Shown: positions 44,569-54,357, counted from the stretch's first letter. The stretch is 64,000 nt of DNA from an uncultured Bacteroidales bacterium (GCA_947165255.1 CAMUZR010000010.1:27984-91983); one strand, 5' to 3'. The notes: generated from the sequence alone by a model not told the origin. A program made the numbers and translations.

Positions 44569-46902
44569 TTACGAGAGCGACTCCCGCAGGTAGGGGGCAG
44601 TTACAGAACTCGTGGCCGAGAGCATCTCCAGTGGGGTGCCGCAGAAAAGCAGTCGGCCTCCGTCTTCGCCGCCGCCGGGACCTAGTTCTATCAGATAGTC
44701 GGCCTGTTTCATTACGTCCAGGCTGTGCTCAATCAAAATCAGCGTATTCCCCGCGTCGGTCATGTCGTTAAAAAGGGTCAGCAACCGTTGCACGTCGTCC
44801 AAATGGAGGCCGTCGGTAGGCTCATCGATAATGTAGATGTGCCCGCCCGAGAGCCGGGTGCTTCCGTCCCCGTCCCCGCCTGACTTCCTATCCGAATGGA
44901 TGGCAGTGCTGTACAGCCGGTCGGCCAGTTTCACCCGCTGCAGTTCCCCGCCGCTGAGGGTACTCATGGCCTGGTTGAGGTGAAGGTAGCCCAGCCCAAC
45001 GCGCACCAGCATCTGCAGTTGTGCCTGAAAACCCTTTCCGGCAAAGAAACCCATGGCCTCTTCCACAGTCAGGTCCATCACCTCGGCAATAGTCTTACCG
45101 TGGTAGCGAAACTGAAGCGCCTCGCGGTTGTATCGGCTTCCGTGGCACTCCTCACAGACCGTCTCAATGCTCTCCATGAAGGCCATGTCCGACACAATCA
45201 CCCCCTTTCCCCCACAGGCCGGGCAGGTCCCCTTGCTGTTGAACGAAAACAGCTGCATAGTGGGGTGGTGCAGGGGAGTGGCTCCCTCCACCGTGCCCTC
45301 CTTGGCAAAGAGTTTGCGTATGGTGTCGGCAATGTCAAGGTAGGTTGCCGGAGTGCTGCGCAGGTTTATGCCTATATCCTTCTGCCCGATAAAGACCACC
45401 TCCTCGGTGCTGTGGGCCATAAAATGCTCCATCAGCGAACTCTTGCCCGACCCCGCAACGCCCGCTATCACAGTCATCACCCCTTTCGGAATACGCAGCG
45501 ACAGGTGCTTCAGGTTGTGCAGCCAGGCATCTTCTATGTCGAACCACCCTTTGGGGGTACGGTAACTCTTTTTCAAAGGCGATTTAAATCTCAGCATTCT
45601 TCCCGTCACGGTGTCCGAAGCCAACAGGCCTTTATAATCACCCTGATACACAATGTTTCCCCCGTGGTCGCCTGCGCCGGGTCCCATGTCCACCAGGTGG
45701 TCGGCCATGGCAATAATCTCGCGGTGGTGCTCCACAATCAACACCGTGTTCCCATGGTCGCGCAGGTGGCGCAGCGAGTCCTTCAGCCGGCTAATGTCCT
45801 GTGGGTGCAGACCCACGCTCGGCTCGTCCAGCACGTAGGCCATGTCCGTCAGGGGCGAATTGATGTATTTTGCAATCTTAATACGTTGGGCCTCGCCACC
45901 GCTGAGGGTGTTGGTGCCGCGGCTGAGGGTGAGGTAACCCAACCCTATGTCGCACAGTGCCTTCAGCCTTTTTCCCAATTCCATTTTCAGACCCTCGGCC
46001 AACGGGTGGTCTATTGCCCGTATGAAATCCAGTGCTCCGCTGATGGGCATGTCCACCACGTCGGCCAGGCTCTTGCCGTCGATTTTGCAGCTGCGCACCC
46101 GTTCGTTCAGCCGTGTGCCGTGGCATTCGGGACAATCCATGGTGCTCACCATGCGGTCCAGCACCTTCTGCTGCCGTTTGCCCTCCTTAGTGGTGATGAT
46201 GCTGCGATACATGCGTGGGTACAGACCCTCAAACTTGGCCGACTTGGGCCAGTTGCTGGGCGGGTTCTTCAGCCTTATCTGAGGCGAGTATAGAAAAAGC
46301 TCCATCTCGTGCTCGTCGTAGTCCTTTATCTTCTTGTTCAGGTCGAAAAGGCCGCTGTAGGCATAGCGCTTCCACCGCCATGCACCGGTGGTGAAGGTGG
46401 GGAAATGAATGACATCTGCGTCGTTGAGGCACTTGTCGAAATCCACTAGCTTATGAATGTCCAGTTCGGTCACTGTGCCCAGCCCGTTGCAGCGGGGGCA
46501 GCTTCCCGAGGGGTGATTGAACGAAAAGGAGTCAGAGTAACCCACAAAGGGCTCTCCCACTCGTGAGAAAAGCAGTCGCAACAGGGCAAAGACATCGGTG
46601 TAGGTGCCCACCGTCGAGCGGTTGTTGTTAGCCGGCTTTTTCTGGTCGATAACGATGGTGACGGGCATGTTCTCGATGCGCTCTACCTTGGGCCGACCGT
46701 ACTTAGGCAGATACTGCTGCACGAAACTGGGGAAGGTCTCGTTCAGCTCGCGTCGGCTCTCGGCCGCCAAAGTGTCCAAGCACAGCGACGATTTGCCCGA
46801 ACCCGACACGCCGGTGAAGACGGTGATCTTCCCTTTGGGTATCTCCAGCGATACCTCCTTCAGGTTATTTTCTGTAGCGCCTACGATGATAATCTTGTCC
46901 AT
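44569..46902 (-). CDS. Short UvrA-like ABC ATPase (class II UvrA)
   Basis: The product is 777 residues, against about 940 for canonical UvrA. Both ABC cassettes are present: Walker A GVSGSGKSS (about 31-39) and GVAGSGKSS, two LSGGE signatures and DEPSVGLHP/DEPTDGLHLDD Walker B blocks. Zinc-binding pairs are seen as CPRCNGLG, CPECHGTR, CPACGGKG and CEECHGSR. The shortfall lies in the first cassette, as in class II UvrA proteins (UvrA2, DrrC type), which lack the UvrB-binding region and have been linked to resistance to DNA-acting drugs rather than standard excision repair. It is probably a paralogue of a full UvrA elsewhere. A minus-strand -7 box TAAATTTG is at 46966-46959. Confidence 0.88.
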   Translation of the reverse strand: MDKIIIVGATENNLKEVSLEIPKGKITVFTGVSGSGKSSLCLDTLAAESRRELNETFPSFVQQYLPKYGRPKVERIENMPVTIVIDQKKPANNNRSTVGTYTDVFALLRLLFSRVGEPFVGYSDSFSFNHPSGSCPRCNGLGTVTELDIHKLVDFDKCLNDADVIHFPTFTTGAWRWKRYAYSGLFDLNKKIKDYDEHEMELFLYSPQIRLKNPPSNWPKSAKFEGLYPRMYRSIITTKEGKRQQKVLDRMVSTMDCPECHGTRLNERVRSCKIDGKSLADVVDMPISGALDFIRAIDHPLAEGLKMELGKRLKALCDIGLGYLTLSRGTNTLSGGEAQRIKIAKYINSPLTDMAYVLDEPSVGLHPQDISRLKDSLRHLRDHGNTVLIVEHHREIIAMADHLVDMGPGAGDHGGNIVYQGDYKGLLASDTVTGRMLRFKSPLKKSYRTPKGWFDIEDAWLHNLKHLSLRIPKGVMTVIAGVAGSGKSSLMEHFMAHSTEEVVFIGQKDIGINLRSTPATYLDIADTIRKLFAKEGTVEGATPLHHPTMQLFSFNSKGTCPACGGKGVIVSDMAFMESIETVCEECHGSRYNREALQFRYHGKTIAEVMDLTVEEAMGFFAGKGFQAQLQMLVRVGLGYLHLNQAMSTLSGGELQRVKLADRLYSTAIHSDRKSGGDGDGSTRLSGGHIYIIDEPTDGLHLDDVQRLLTLFNDMTDAGNTLILIEHSLDVMKQADYLIELGPGGGEDGGRLLFCGTPLEMLSATSSVTAPYLRESLS

Positions 46903-47087
46903 AAGTTGCCCTTTCTTTCATGCAGTTCCACACGGAGCCGCTGCCCACATTCGGTCTGCAAATTTACGCAAAAAAATCGAAATGCAGCATATCCGCTTGA
47001 ATTAATCATACCGCAGAGCCGTAGCCCTGTGGGAGAAAGAAACTGCCTCCAAGGCGTGGAATGGTGCGCCGATCAGCGACCTCCTCC

Positions 47088-48248
47088 CTATTTCCCGTCA
47101 TGGGATGGAGGAAGGGCATGATGCCTACGGGTAAGGAACACCTGCACCAAAAAGAGGACGGCGATGCACATGGCCACCATATAAGGGGCTTCCTCGCCGC
47201 CTATTGCTCGGGCCACAGGCCCCACCACCAAGGGCGAGAGAAACTGTCCCAAATAGAGCGAGGCAGATATGAGCGGCATAACCGTCACGGCAGCGTCGTG
47301 CCCGCCCTTTATGCTGGCAATGGTGTTCACATACGGCACCCCAGCCCCATTGGCCAGACCTATCAGAGCCGACCCCAGCGCCATGCCGCCCATGCCGGGC
47401 ACGAAGGCCAGCGCTCCATAGCCGGTCAGGAAAAACAGAGGCGCCACATACTTCATCTGACGCGGCAGGTGGCCCATGAGCCAGCCAAAGGCGAGCCCTA
47501 CGCCGAAAGCCACCACGTCCAGCCCCACCATGACCAGGGTGGTGGCCAGGGTGCCCACCCCCTGAGCGCGGGCGGTAAGGGCAAAGTTGGTCGGATAGAC
47601 GAAGAAAAGCAGCATGATAAACAGCATGGCCGTCACCGAAGGGTGAAACCGTGTGAGGGTACTGATTTTCAGGCGGCTGCCACGGGCGGCCAAGCGCTCG
47701 TTGGGCAGCAGTACGGCCACCAGCACTGCGGCCACCAGTCCGGCCAGATAGACCAGGAAGGCGTAGCGCCACTCAATGGCCGCCAGCACCCCTGCCAGCA
47801 GGGTGGCCACCACGCCGCCCATCTGGTTCATGGCAGCCGAGAGCCCCATCAGCCGGCCTTGCTCTTCGGGGCGGAAGTAAAAGGCCAGCAGACCGGTGGA
47901 GAGGGGCATAATCATGCCCACGCTCACGCCCAGTACGGCGCGCAGCACCAGCAGCAGCCCAAGGTTGTCCACAAAGAATGCCCCTGCCCCGGCTGCCACG
48001 TAAAGGGCCAAACCGGTCAACGCCAGCGTCCGGGTGCGCATCAGGCGGCAGAGGGGTCTGAAAAGGAATGTGGTGAGGATGATGAACAGCGCCGGAAGGC
48101 TTACGATGAGCTGAACCGTCATGGGGCTGCAGCTGGCAAAATGTTCTTGAATGGCGCCGAGGGCGGGCGCCATTGCGGCTCCGGCCATGACGGTGAGCAG
48201 GCTGATGGAAAGAATGGCACAGGTGAGGCCACGCATGTTTTGCTTCAT
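47088..48248 (-). CDS. MFS transporter
   Basis: The product is 386 residues with about 12 predicted TM helices. The loop between helices 2 and 3 has the form FRPLCRLMRTRTLALTGL, where MFS proteins have GxLaDrxGrrxxl, and the fifth helix shows the GMIMPLSTGLLAFYF pattern often seen in drug:H+ antiporters. The central loop is short and basic (RLAARGSRLK). It probably exports a small molecule; the substrate is unknown. The track starts at GTG 48257; ATG 48248 is preferred. A -7 box TATTTTTG (48353-48346, minus) lies about 98 bases upstream. The neighbouring class II uvrA-like gene reads the same way but has its own promoter. Confidence 0.88.
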   Translation of the reverse strand: MKQNMRGLTCAILSISLLTVMAGAAMAPALGAIQEHFASCSPMTVQLIVSLPALFIILTTFLFRPLCRLMRTRTLALTGLALYVAAGAGAFFVDNLGLLLVLRAVLGVSVGMIMPLSTGLLAFYFRPEEQGRLMGLSAAMNQMGGVVATLLAGVLAAIEWRYAFLVYLAGLVAAVLVAVLLPNERLAARGSRLKISTLTRFHPSVTAMLFIMLLFFVYPTNFALTARAQGVGTLATTLVMVGLDVVAFGVGLAFGWLMGHLPRQMKYVAPLFFLTGYGALAFVPGMGGMALGSALIGLANGAGVPYVNTIASIKGGHDAAVTVMPLISASLYLGQFLSPLVVGPVARAIGGEEAPYMVAMCIAVLFLVQVFLTRRHHALPPSHDGK

Positions 48249-48492
48249 GTTGTACACGTTTTGGGTTAATAAAAGTTTGTGGAGTGCTCCGCTCTACCAA
48301 GCGGAAAAGCAAGCAGTTGGCACGAAGCAACGCCTGTCGTTTTCGTCTGCAAAAATACACAAAAAAATCCATTTGTGCTCTTTTTCTGCTTTTTTCCCTG
48401 TCCAAGGTGTCCTTTTTCCCAGCCATTACCCCCACCTTTTCTATTGTCTTTTATTTAGATTTACTCTGCATTTTGTTTATCTCAGAAAAACA

Positions 48493-48525
48493 AAATACAA
48501 ATTAAATACAAACTAAATGCAAACT
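48493..48525. repeat. Three tandem 11-bp repeats in the divergent MFS/YitT region
   Basis: AAATACAAATT, AAATACAAACT and AAATGCAAACT follow each other without gaps. On the minus strand they read as repeated TTTGTATTT-like units upstream of the MFS gene. They could be regulator sites or polymerase-binding AT-rich repeats. The wider gap from 48258 to 48721 holds no gene. Confidence 0.55.
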
Positions 48526-48592
48526 AACAAGCGATGGGAGGGTGGACGAACAGAGGCAAAGTGGGCGGGCAAATGCGGGGTGCAGGGAGATT

Positions 48593-48640
48593 AATTGCAA
48601 GTGCAATTGTTTCAATAATAAAAATAATTTTGTAACTTTG
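48593..48640 (+). promoter_or_regulatory. YitT promoter with overlapping palindrome
   Basis: -7 box TAACTTTG (48633-48640) with TTG at 48607-48609. The -33 element overlaps a perfect palindrome, AATTGCA-ag-TGCAATT (48593-48608), which looks like an operator. Confidence 0.5.
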
Positions 48641-48721
48641 CAGACTCGCCATTGCATGCAGTGATGTGTGCAACGGTCTTGTTTACAGAAAAATAATACA
48701 CGTAATCTATTAAATCTAAGA

Positions 48722-49666
48722 ATGGAAAAAGCAAAATTCAAGCAAGAGTTCGTCTCTTATCTGCTTCTGATTATTGGCAGCGCGCTGTTTGCCGCGGGCG
48801 ATGTCATGTTTGTCAACCCCTATATGATGGCTCCGGGAGGCACCTACGGTCTGTCCAATGTCTTCAGCACCCTGTGGGGTGGCAAGATTTCGGTCTGGGC
48901 CATCTGCATGGATGTGCCCTTGCTGCTTATCGGCACCTGGATACTTGGACCTAAATTCGGCGTCAAGACCATCATATCCACCTTCCTCATCTTCGGATTC
49001 ACATTCGCAATAGAAAGCTGGATTTGGGGCTACAACCCTGTCATTCACGATGGCCCCTTTGTGGCCGAGGCTATCGAAGGCATTTCTATGGTACAGACCC
49101 ACGACGGTATGTGGTTTGTGCCCGACTACTTCCTCAACACTGTCGTGGCCGGACTCATATACGGTGTGGCCATTGGCATGATTTTCCGCAGCGGCGCCAC
49201 CAGCGGCGGCTCGGACATTATCAGCATGATTTTGCATAAGTACACCAAAATCAGCTTGGGCACCTTGGTCACCATTGTTGACGGCTGCATCACCCTGAGC
49301 ACCCTTATCGCCTTCGGAGACATTCGTCTGCCTATCTATTCCATCATCATTATCTTCATCGAGGGCAAGGTTATCGACCTTGTGGTCGACGGCACCAAGA
49401 GCTACAAGACTGCCCTTATCGTAACCGACAAGTCGGATGTGGTGCGCGACTATATTCTTAACGACTTGCACCGTGGTGGCACCTGCATCACCGGCGAAGG
49501 CCTCTACAACGGCACCGAGCGCAAGATGATCTATGTTACCATGGAGCGTACTGACTTTGTCAAGCTGCGTTCTAATCTCCACCGTCTGGACCCCGGTGCT
49601 TTCGTCAATGTCATCGATAGTTCCGAAATCATGGGCAAGGGCTTCAAGTCGCTTCCAACTGAATAA
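48722..49666 (+). CDS. YitT family membrane protein (DUF2179)
   Basis: The product is 314 residues from ATG 48722; the track's start at 48668 lies within the leader. The N-terminal two thirds hold about five TM segments with the YitT blocks MFVNPYMMAPGGTYGLSNV and FRSGATSGGSDIISMILHKYT. The C-terminal cytoplasmic DUF2179 domain (about 225-310) has KTALIVTDKSDVVRDYI, LHRGGTCITGEGLYNG and RKMIYVTMERTDFVKLR. The function of the family is not established; DUF2179 resembles small ligand-binding domains. The glycosyltransferase gene begins 12 bases after the stop, so this gene may head an operon. Confidence 0.92.
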   Translation: MEKAKFKQEFVSYLLLIIGSALFAAGDVMFVNPYMMAPGGTYGLSNVFSTLWGGKISVWAICMDVPLLLIGTWILGPKFGVKTIISTFLIFGFTFAIESWIWGYNPVIHDGPFVAEAIEGISMVQTHDGMWFVPDYFLNTVVAGLIYGVAIGMIFRSGATSGGSDIISMILHKYTKISLGTLVTIVDGCITLSTLIAFGDIRLPIYSIIIIFIEGKVIDLVVDGTKSYKTALIVTDKSDVVRDYILNDLHRGGTCITGEGLYNGTERKMIYVTMERTDFVKLRSNLHRLDPGAFVNVIDSSEIMGKGFKSLPTE

Positions 49667-49678
49667 TTTGACTCTGGG

Positions 49679-50878
49679 ATGAAGGTACTTCAGCTCTGCA
49701 ACAAGCCCCCCTATCCGCCCGTCGACGGCGGCACCCTGGCCATGAATGGCATAACCCAGGGGTTGCTTGCTGTAGGATGCCAGGTGCGCGTCCTGTCGGT
49801 CTGTAGCGACAAGCATCCGGTTCTCGGCAGCCGCATACCCGAGGACTATCTGCAGGCTACCCGTTTCGAGGCGGTGCATGTCGACCTCGGCATTCACCTC
49901 CTCGACGCTGGAGTGTCCTGGCTTTGCGGCGAGTCGTACCACGTCAAACGCTTTATTAGTAACGATTTCTCCGCCAAACTCAAATCGATCCTTCAGGAGG
50001 AGGAGTTCGACTTGGTACACGTTGAGAGTGTTTTTCTCACGCCCTATCTGCCCCTTATTCGTAAATACAGCAAGGCGCCCGTCTTCCTCCGTGCCCACAA
50101 TGTGGAGCACTTGATTTGGAAACGTGTGGCGCAGAGCGAGCGAAACCCGTTCAAACGCTCCTACCTCAAGCACCTCTCGCTCACGCTGAGGGCATACGAA
50201 TGCGAACATATCAACGACTTCGACGGCGTAATTCCCATTACCGACAAAGATGCCGAAATCCTGCGCCAGATGGGTTGCCGCAAGCCCATTGTGGCCATCC
50301 CCTTTGGTGTGCAGCCGGCCGATGTGGACAACGTGGAGGTGGAACCCGACTCGCTCTACCACCTTGGCTCGATGGATTGGATGCCTAATCTGGAGGGGGT
50401 GCGCTGGTTTTTGGACAAGGTGTGGCCGCTGGTGCACGAGCGCATGCCGCAGCTTACCTTCTATCTGGCAGGACGCAAAATGCCGGAGGAGTTGCTCAAT
50501 CTGAGCCTAGAAGGAGTGCGCGTGGTGGGCGAGGTGCCCGACGCTATGGCTTTCATGGCTTCCAAGCAGATTAATGTGGTTCCTCTGCTCAGCGGCAGTG
50601 GTATCAGGGTAAAGATTATTGAGGCAATGTCGGCCGGCAAGGTGGTTATTACCACCTCGATAGGTGCCGAGGGGATTAATTTCACCAATGGGAAAGACCT
50701 TCTTATTGCCGACACGCCCCAGCAGTTTGTCGATCAGTTGCAACGCTGCGTGGAGAACCCTCAGTTCTGTCGCGAGGTGGGGCAGAACGCGCTCGGCCTT
50801 ATCCAACAGCAGTACGACAACCAGACGCTCACCCAGCGCCTTTTGCAGTTCTATCAAAAAGTGCAGGACCGTGAGTGA
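49679..50878 (+). CDS. Glycosyltransferase, GT4-like (GT-B fold)
   Basis: The product is 399 residues with the two Rossmann-like halves of a GT-B enzyme. The N-terminal half (LCNKPPYPPVDGGTLAMNGI, then FLRAHNVEHLIWKRV) resembles the acceptor-side domain of sugar transferases that act on envelope glycans. The C-terminal half has LGSMDWMPNLEGVRWFL, VRVVGEVPDAMAFMASKQINVVPLLSGSGIRVKIIEAMSAGKVVITTSIGAEGI, where the Glu block corresponds to the EX7E-type nucleotide-sugar site. The donor and acceptor are unknown. It shares an operon with the secreted protein and the OmpA/PD40 protein downstream, which hints at an outer-surface glycan role. Confidence 0.9.
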   Translation: MKVLQLCNKPPYPPVDGGTLAMNGITQGLLAVGCQVRVLSVCSDKHPVLGSRIPEDYLQATRFEAVHVDLGIHLLDAGVSWLCGESYHVKRFISNDFSAKLKSILQEEEFDLVHVESVFLTPYLPLIRKYSKAPVFLRAHNVEHLIWKRVAQSERNPFKRSYLKHLSLTLRAYECEHINDFDGVIPITDKDAEILRQMGCRKPIVAIPFGVQPADVDNVEVEPDSLYHLGSMDWMPNLEGVRWFLDKVWPLVHERMPQLTFYLAGRKMPEELLNLSLEGVRVVGEVPDAMAFMASKQINVVPLLSGSGIRVKIIEAMSAGKVVITTSIGAEGINFTNGKDLLIADTPQQFVDQLQRCVENPQFCREVGQNALGLIQQQYDNQTLTQRLLQFYQKVQDRE

Positions 50879-50919
50879 GTGCCTTAAAATGTAATAAATC
50901 CAAAGAAACCTCTCAGAAT

Positions 50920-51465
50920 ATGAAAACAGATGTCAACAGCCTCCGTGGCAGCCGAATCGGGTTCCTAGCCCTCCTCTTATTCCTTTTGCTGGGCGCGGGT
51001 GCGCAGGCGCAGGTGGCCATTCCCGGCACCAAGGTGCAGTATACATTCCCTAGCAAGTGGAAGTACCTCAGTACCGAAAAAATCGACGCCAACACGACGC
51101 AGTATCTTTATTTCTATAGTGCCAAGGCCATTGCCTCGAAAGGCGACACTACGCTGCCTTTCCTTCGCATCGTGGTGCGTAGGAACTATTCGGGTCCTAT
51201 CTATAATTTCGTTTTCGATCGCTACAACCGCGAACCCTACGAGTCGCTCTCCGACTACACGCAGGGGTTGGGACTTCCCCGCAGCGGCGGCATGGGCTAT
51301 GTGGGCGCCTACACGAATGTCAAGGATAAGAAAGACTATCAGTTCCGCATGGTTTACTTTAAGGTGCAGAACACCATTGTGGAGTTCCGCCTTGAGACCA
51401 CCCGCGCCACCTATCCGCTTATGGAAAAGGAGTTCGAAGCCATACTGAAGAGTCTAAAGTTCTAA
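50920..51465 (+). CDS. Secreted protein, unrecognised
   Basis: The product is 181 residues from ATG 50920. The longer GTG start at 50875 overlaps the glycosyltransferase stop and adds no signal character. A signal peptide (about 1-29, ending GAQAQ) is followed by one domain of alternating strands: VQYTFPSKWKYLSTEKIDA, FLRIVVRRNYSGPIYNFVFDR and a last helix (YPLMEKEFEAILKSLKF). The fold resembles PsbP/DUF1795-type lipid or ligand carriers in outline, but I cannot confirm it. It lies 41 bases after the glycosyltransferase and 9 bases before the OmpA/PD40 gene. Confidence 0.7.
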   Translation: MKTDVNSLRGSRIGFLALLLFLLLGAGAQAQVAIPGTKVQYTFPSKWKYLSTEKIDANTTQYLYFYSAKAIASKGDTTLPFLRIVVRRNYSGPIYNFVFDRYNREPYESLSDYTQGLGLPRSGGMGYVGAYTNVKDKKDYQFRMVYFKVQNTIVEFRLETTRATYPLMEKEFEAILKSLKF

Positions 51466-51474
51466 GCAGCCGCC

Positions 51475-54249
51475 ATGAAAAGACTCGTGCCTATCCTCCT
51501 GTCGCTTCTCTTTGCCGGGGTGCTTTACGGCCAAACCCCTCAGCCTGACGCCTATCAGCAGCAATATGTCGGCCTATATAGGGAGTATGCCAAAAATCCC
51601 GACGACGTGGCCAATCTCATACGCATGGCCGAGTTCTTTGCTGACGCCGCCAACCCTCAGTTCAACCTGCCGTTGGCATACGGCTATATCAAACGGGCTG
51701 AGGAAATATATACGATGGCCGTACAGGACAGGCGGCGCTATCGCGAGGTGCAGAAGCTCATACGCCACGGGGTGACGGTGAACGGCATACGCCAAACGAA
51801 GGCCGATATAGAGTCGCAGGCTATGATATATGTGCGCAACCATGTGTCGCAGATGCGCCCGTTCGAGGTGTCGTCTTTCCTAGAGGCTTTCCCCGAGAAA
51901 AAAGAGATGGTTCAGTTGCTTCGCGCCAAGTCCCTTGCCGATGCCTATGCCCAGGTGCGCAGGGAGAATACGATTAATGGCTACTACGCTTTCTGCCAGA
52001 ACTATCCCAATTCGCCACAGGCCGACTCGGCTGAGGATGCCATTGGGGGATTGGCTTCCCGCTTTTTCACGATTTTCTCTCACGAAGGGCCGATTGATTC
52101 GGTTGCGGCGCTCTACCCGGCCAGCAAGGCCTTGCAAGATGCCGCCATGCGCCAAAAGAGCCGTATTGCCTACAGCCGAGCCTGTAGGGCCAACAATGTG
52201 GCGGCCTATTCAGACTATATTGAAAAATATCCACGGGGCGATTATTATCTGGAAGCCTTGGCACGAATGAACCAATTGCGCAATGACGAGATAGGCACGC
52301 TTGCTACTCCGGAGGAATTGGTGGACTATATTGAGTCTCATAATGACGACCCAATGGCCGACAGCGCTATGGCCCTGCTGCGAGATATGATTGTCAATCA
52401 GCGCAACCAGAGGGCTGCCCAGGTTTATTTGTCGCACTTTCCGCTAGACCCCGAGTATGCGAATATCTATAAGGCCTACTATAGTTGGTTTGCCGAAGAA
52501 GGCAACCGCCAACCCATAGAGGCTTTCGCCACAGCGCACCCAGACTTTCCTTTCGCCCTTACGGTGAAGTCTGACCTTGAGCGAGCCAACCGCATAGATG
52601 GATTCGACCTCACCAAACCTTTTGTCGAGGCGGACGTAGACACGATGACTACCATTATTCGGCTCCTTACTGGGCGCAAGACGGCCTTTGTGGCTTTGCA
52701 GCGCATACTTCAGCATCAGATTGCCCACAAGGATTGGGCGGCTGCCTACAAGCGTATGCAAAAGTTCGAACTAAGTTTCGAAATCACGAACCAGGCGGAG
52801 TATGCCGAACTGGCTTCGCTCCTGACGGACAAGCATGGCGGAACGACGGCTGTCCGTTACTATGCAGCCGACAGCATCTCCAATGTGCTCCCCTATCCCG
52901 AAAGCGACAGATGCTATTTTCTTACCCATAGACATGGCCGTCAGACCCTCTGTTGTGCTTCTCGCACTACTGGTAAAAAGGCCGGATGGACGTCACCTGT
53001 GCCTGTCGTCATACAAGGCACCTCCTCAGTGGCTGTTCCGTATTGTTTCTTCGCAAAGGGCAGTAAAGCATTGCTGGGCATTAAAGACAACATCTGGACT
53101 GCACGTGTGCTTAATGATACCCTTTGGGTATTAGAAGACCCTCTGCCGTCACCTGTCAACACCGCCTATATTGAAAAAGATGCCTTTATGCTAGAGGACG
53201 GCAGCGGCCTCCTGCTGGCTTCCGACCGTCCGGGAGGCTATAACGTACAGAAGTCAGGTGCCTACTACCATGGCGATACCCAGTTGGCCACTGACCTCTA
53301 TTTCATTCCCAATAATAACGGCATCTGGGGTGAAGCAGTAAATCTGGGTCCTCAGATCAACACGGCATATTGCGAGCACAGCCCACTCCTCAGCCGCAAT
53401 ATGCGCACACTTTACTTCGTCACCGATGCACGTGGACTTGGTTATGGTGACATATATTGCGCCACCCGCACCAATGTCAACGATTGGTCCCATTGGTCGC
53501 AGCCGGTTAATTTGGGGCGCAACGTCAATGGCGCATTCGATGAGTCCTCTATCGCATTCGGCAAAACGGAATGCCAAATAGTCGTCACCACCGCTACGCC
53601 TTACAGTACCGCCGCCAGCGTCTTTGCCACGCAGCACGACACCAGCAGTTCCTATCGTGTAGTGGAAGTCGATTTCGAGCCAGTTATGGATGTCATGCGC
53701 AATGTGCGCATGGCCGACCTGTCCACACAATCTACCTCATATCATCAGACCGACCGCCAGGTACAGCCCAAGCAGTCCTATCGGCTTCATAAAGAGGAGC
53801 AATATGCGCTAGTGGTTGAGGCAGATTGGTATTATGTGCCTACTCTTTTTATCGACAAGTCCGCCGAGGGCGGGAAGGCTGCCTCGCAGGATTATGACTT
53901 GAAGAAATATTCTCTGGATGAACTGGTTAAGCTGGAAGAGCCAATTGCTTTGCCCCTGGTGCGTTTCCATGAGGGGTCGTCCCGTCTGCTGCCCTTGGCC
54001 GAAGTAGAATTGCGAATGCTAGGGCACTTTATGCAGCAGCGCACGGTTTCCAAACTCCACATTGCAGTACGCACGGATGGCTCCGACGACAGGGCCGCTT
54101 ACGACCTCTCTCTGCAACGGGCTAGAGCCGTCAGGGCTTTTTTGGTGGACTATGGCATCGCTGCCTCCCGCCTCAGCATTGCGGCCTACGGCAACGCCGA
54201 CTATAAGAAAGGCATTGCCAGGAATGAGGTTGAGGTAAAGTTTTTCTAA
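51475..54249 (+). CDS. OmpA-family protein with PD40-like propeller
   Basis: The product is 924 residues. A signal peptide (1-20) is followed by a long helical repeat region (about 25-440) of TPR-like pairs, including YGYIKRAEEIYTMA and FCQNYPNSPQADSAEDAIGG. A PD40/WD40-like propeller (about 470-760) contains MLEDGSGLLLASDRPGGYN, SPLLSRNMRTLYFVTDARGLGYGDIY and FDESSIAFGKTE. The end is an OmpA-like peptidoglycan-binding domain (about 815-924; LPLVRFHEGSSRLLPLAEVELRML, then RAYDLSLQRARAVR-type text). TPR/PD40/OmpA proteins in Bacteroidota anchor envelope machines, PorE of T9SS being one, so a T9SS-linked role is plausible but not shown. It has no lipoprotein Cys. Confidence 0.82.
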   Translation: MKRLVPILLSLLFAGVLYGQTPQPDAYQQQYVGLYREYAKNPDDVANLIRMAEFFADAANPQFNLPLAYGYIKRAEEIYTMAVQDRRRYREVQKLIRHGVTVNGIRQTKADIESQAMIYVRNHVSQMRPFEVSSFLEAFPEKKEMVQLLRAKSLADAYAQVRRENTINGYYAFCQNYPNSPQADSAEDAIGGLASRFFTIFSHEGPIDSVAALYPASKALQDAAMRQKSRIAYSRACRANNVAAYSDYIEKYPRGDYYLEALARMNQLRNDEIGTLATPEELVDYIESHNDDPMADSAMALLRDMIVNQRNQRAAQVYLSHFPLDPEYANIYKAYYSWFAEEGNRQPIEAFATAHPDFPFALTVKSDLERANRIDGFDLTKPFVEADVDTMTTIIRLLTGRKTAFVALQRILQHQIAHKDWAAAYKRMQKFELSFEITNQAEYAELASLLTDKHGGTTAVRYYAADSISNVLPYPESDRCYFLTHRHGRQTLCCASRTTGKKAGWTSPVPVVIQGTSSVAVPYCFFAKGSKALLGIKDNIWTARVLNDTLWVLEDPLPSPVNTAYIEKDAFMLEDGSGLLLASDRPGGYNVQKSGAYYHGDTQLATDLYFIPNNNGIWGEAVNLGPQINTAYCEHSPLLSRNMRTLYFVTDARGLGYGDIYCATRTNVNDWSHWSQPVNLGRNVNGAFDESSIAFGKTECQIVVTTATPYSTAASVFATQHDTSSSYRVVEVDFEPVMDVMRNVRMADLSTQSTSYHQTDRQVQPKQSYRLHKEEQYALVVEADWYYVPTLFIDKSAEGGKAASQDYDLKKYSLDELVKLEEPIALPLVRFHEGSSRLLPLAEVELRMLGHFMQQRTVSKLHIAVRTDGSDDRAAYDLSLQRARAVRAFLVDYGIAASRLSIAAYGNADYKKGIARNEVEVKFF

Positions 54250-54357
54250 ATATCGAAAGATATGCAGATTGTGTGGGGGTGTGGCACTTAAGGTGAATGC
54301 TAACTATTTCTAATGGTGTGTATTGTAATTTTTTTTGTTAAATAATACGTCTTTTTT

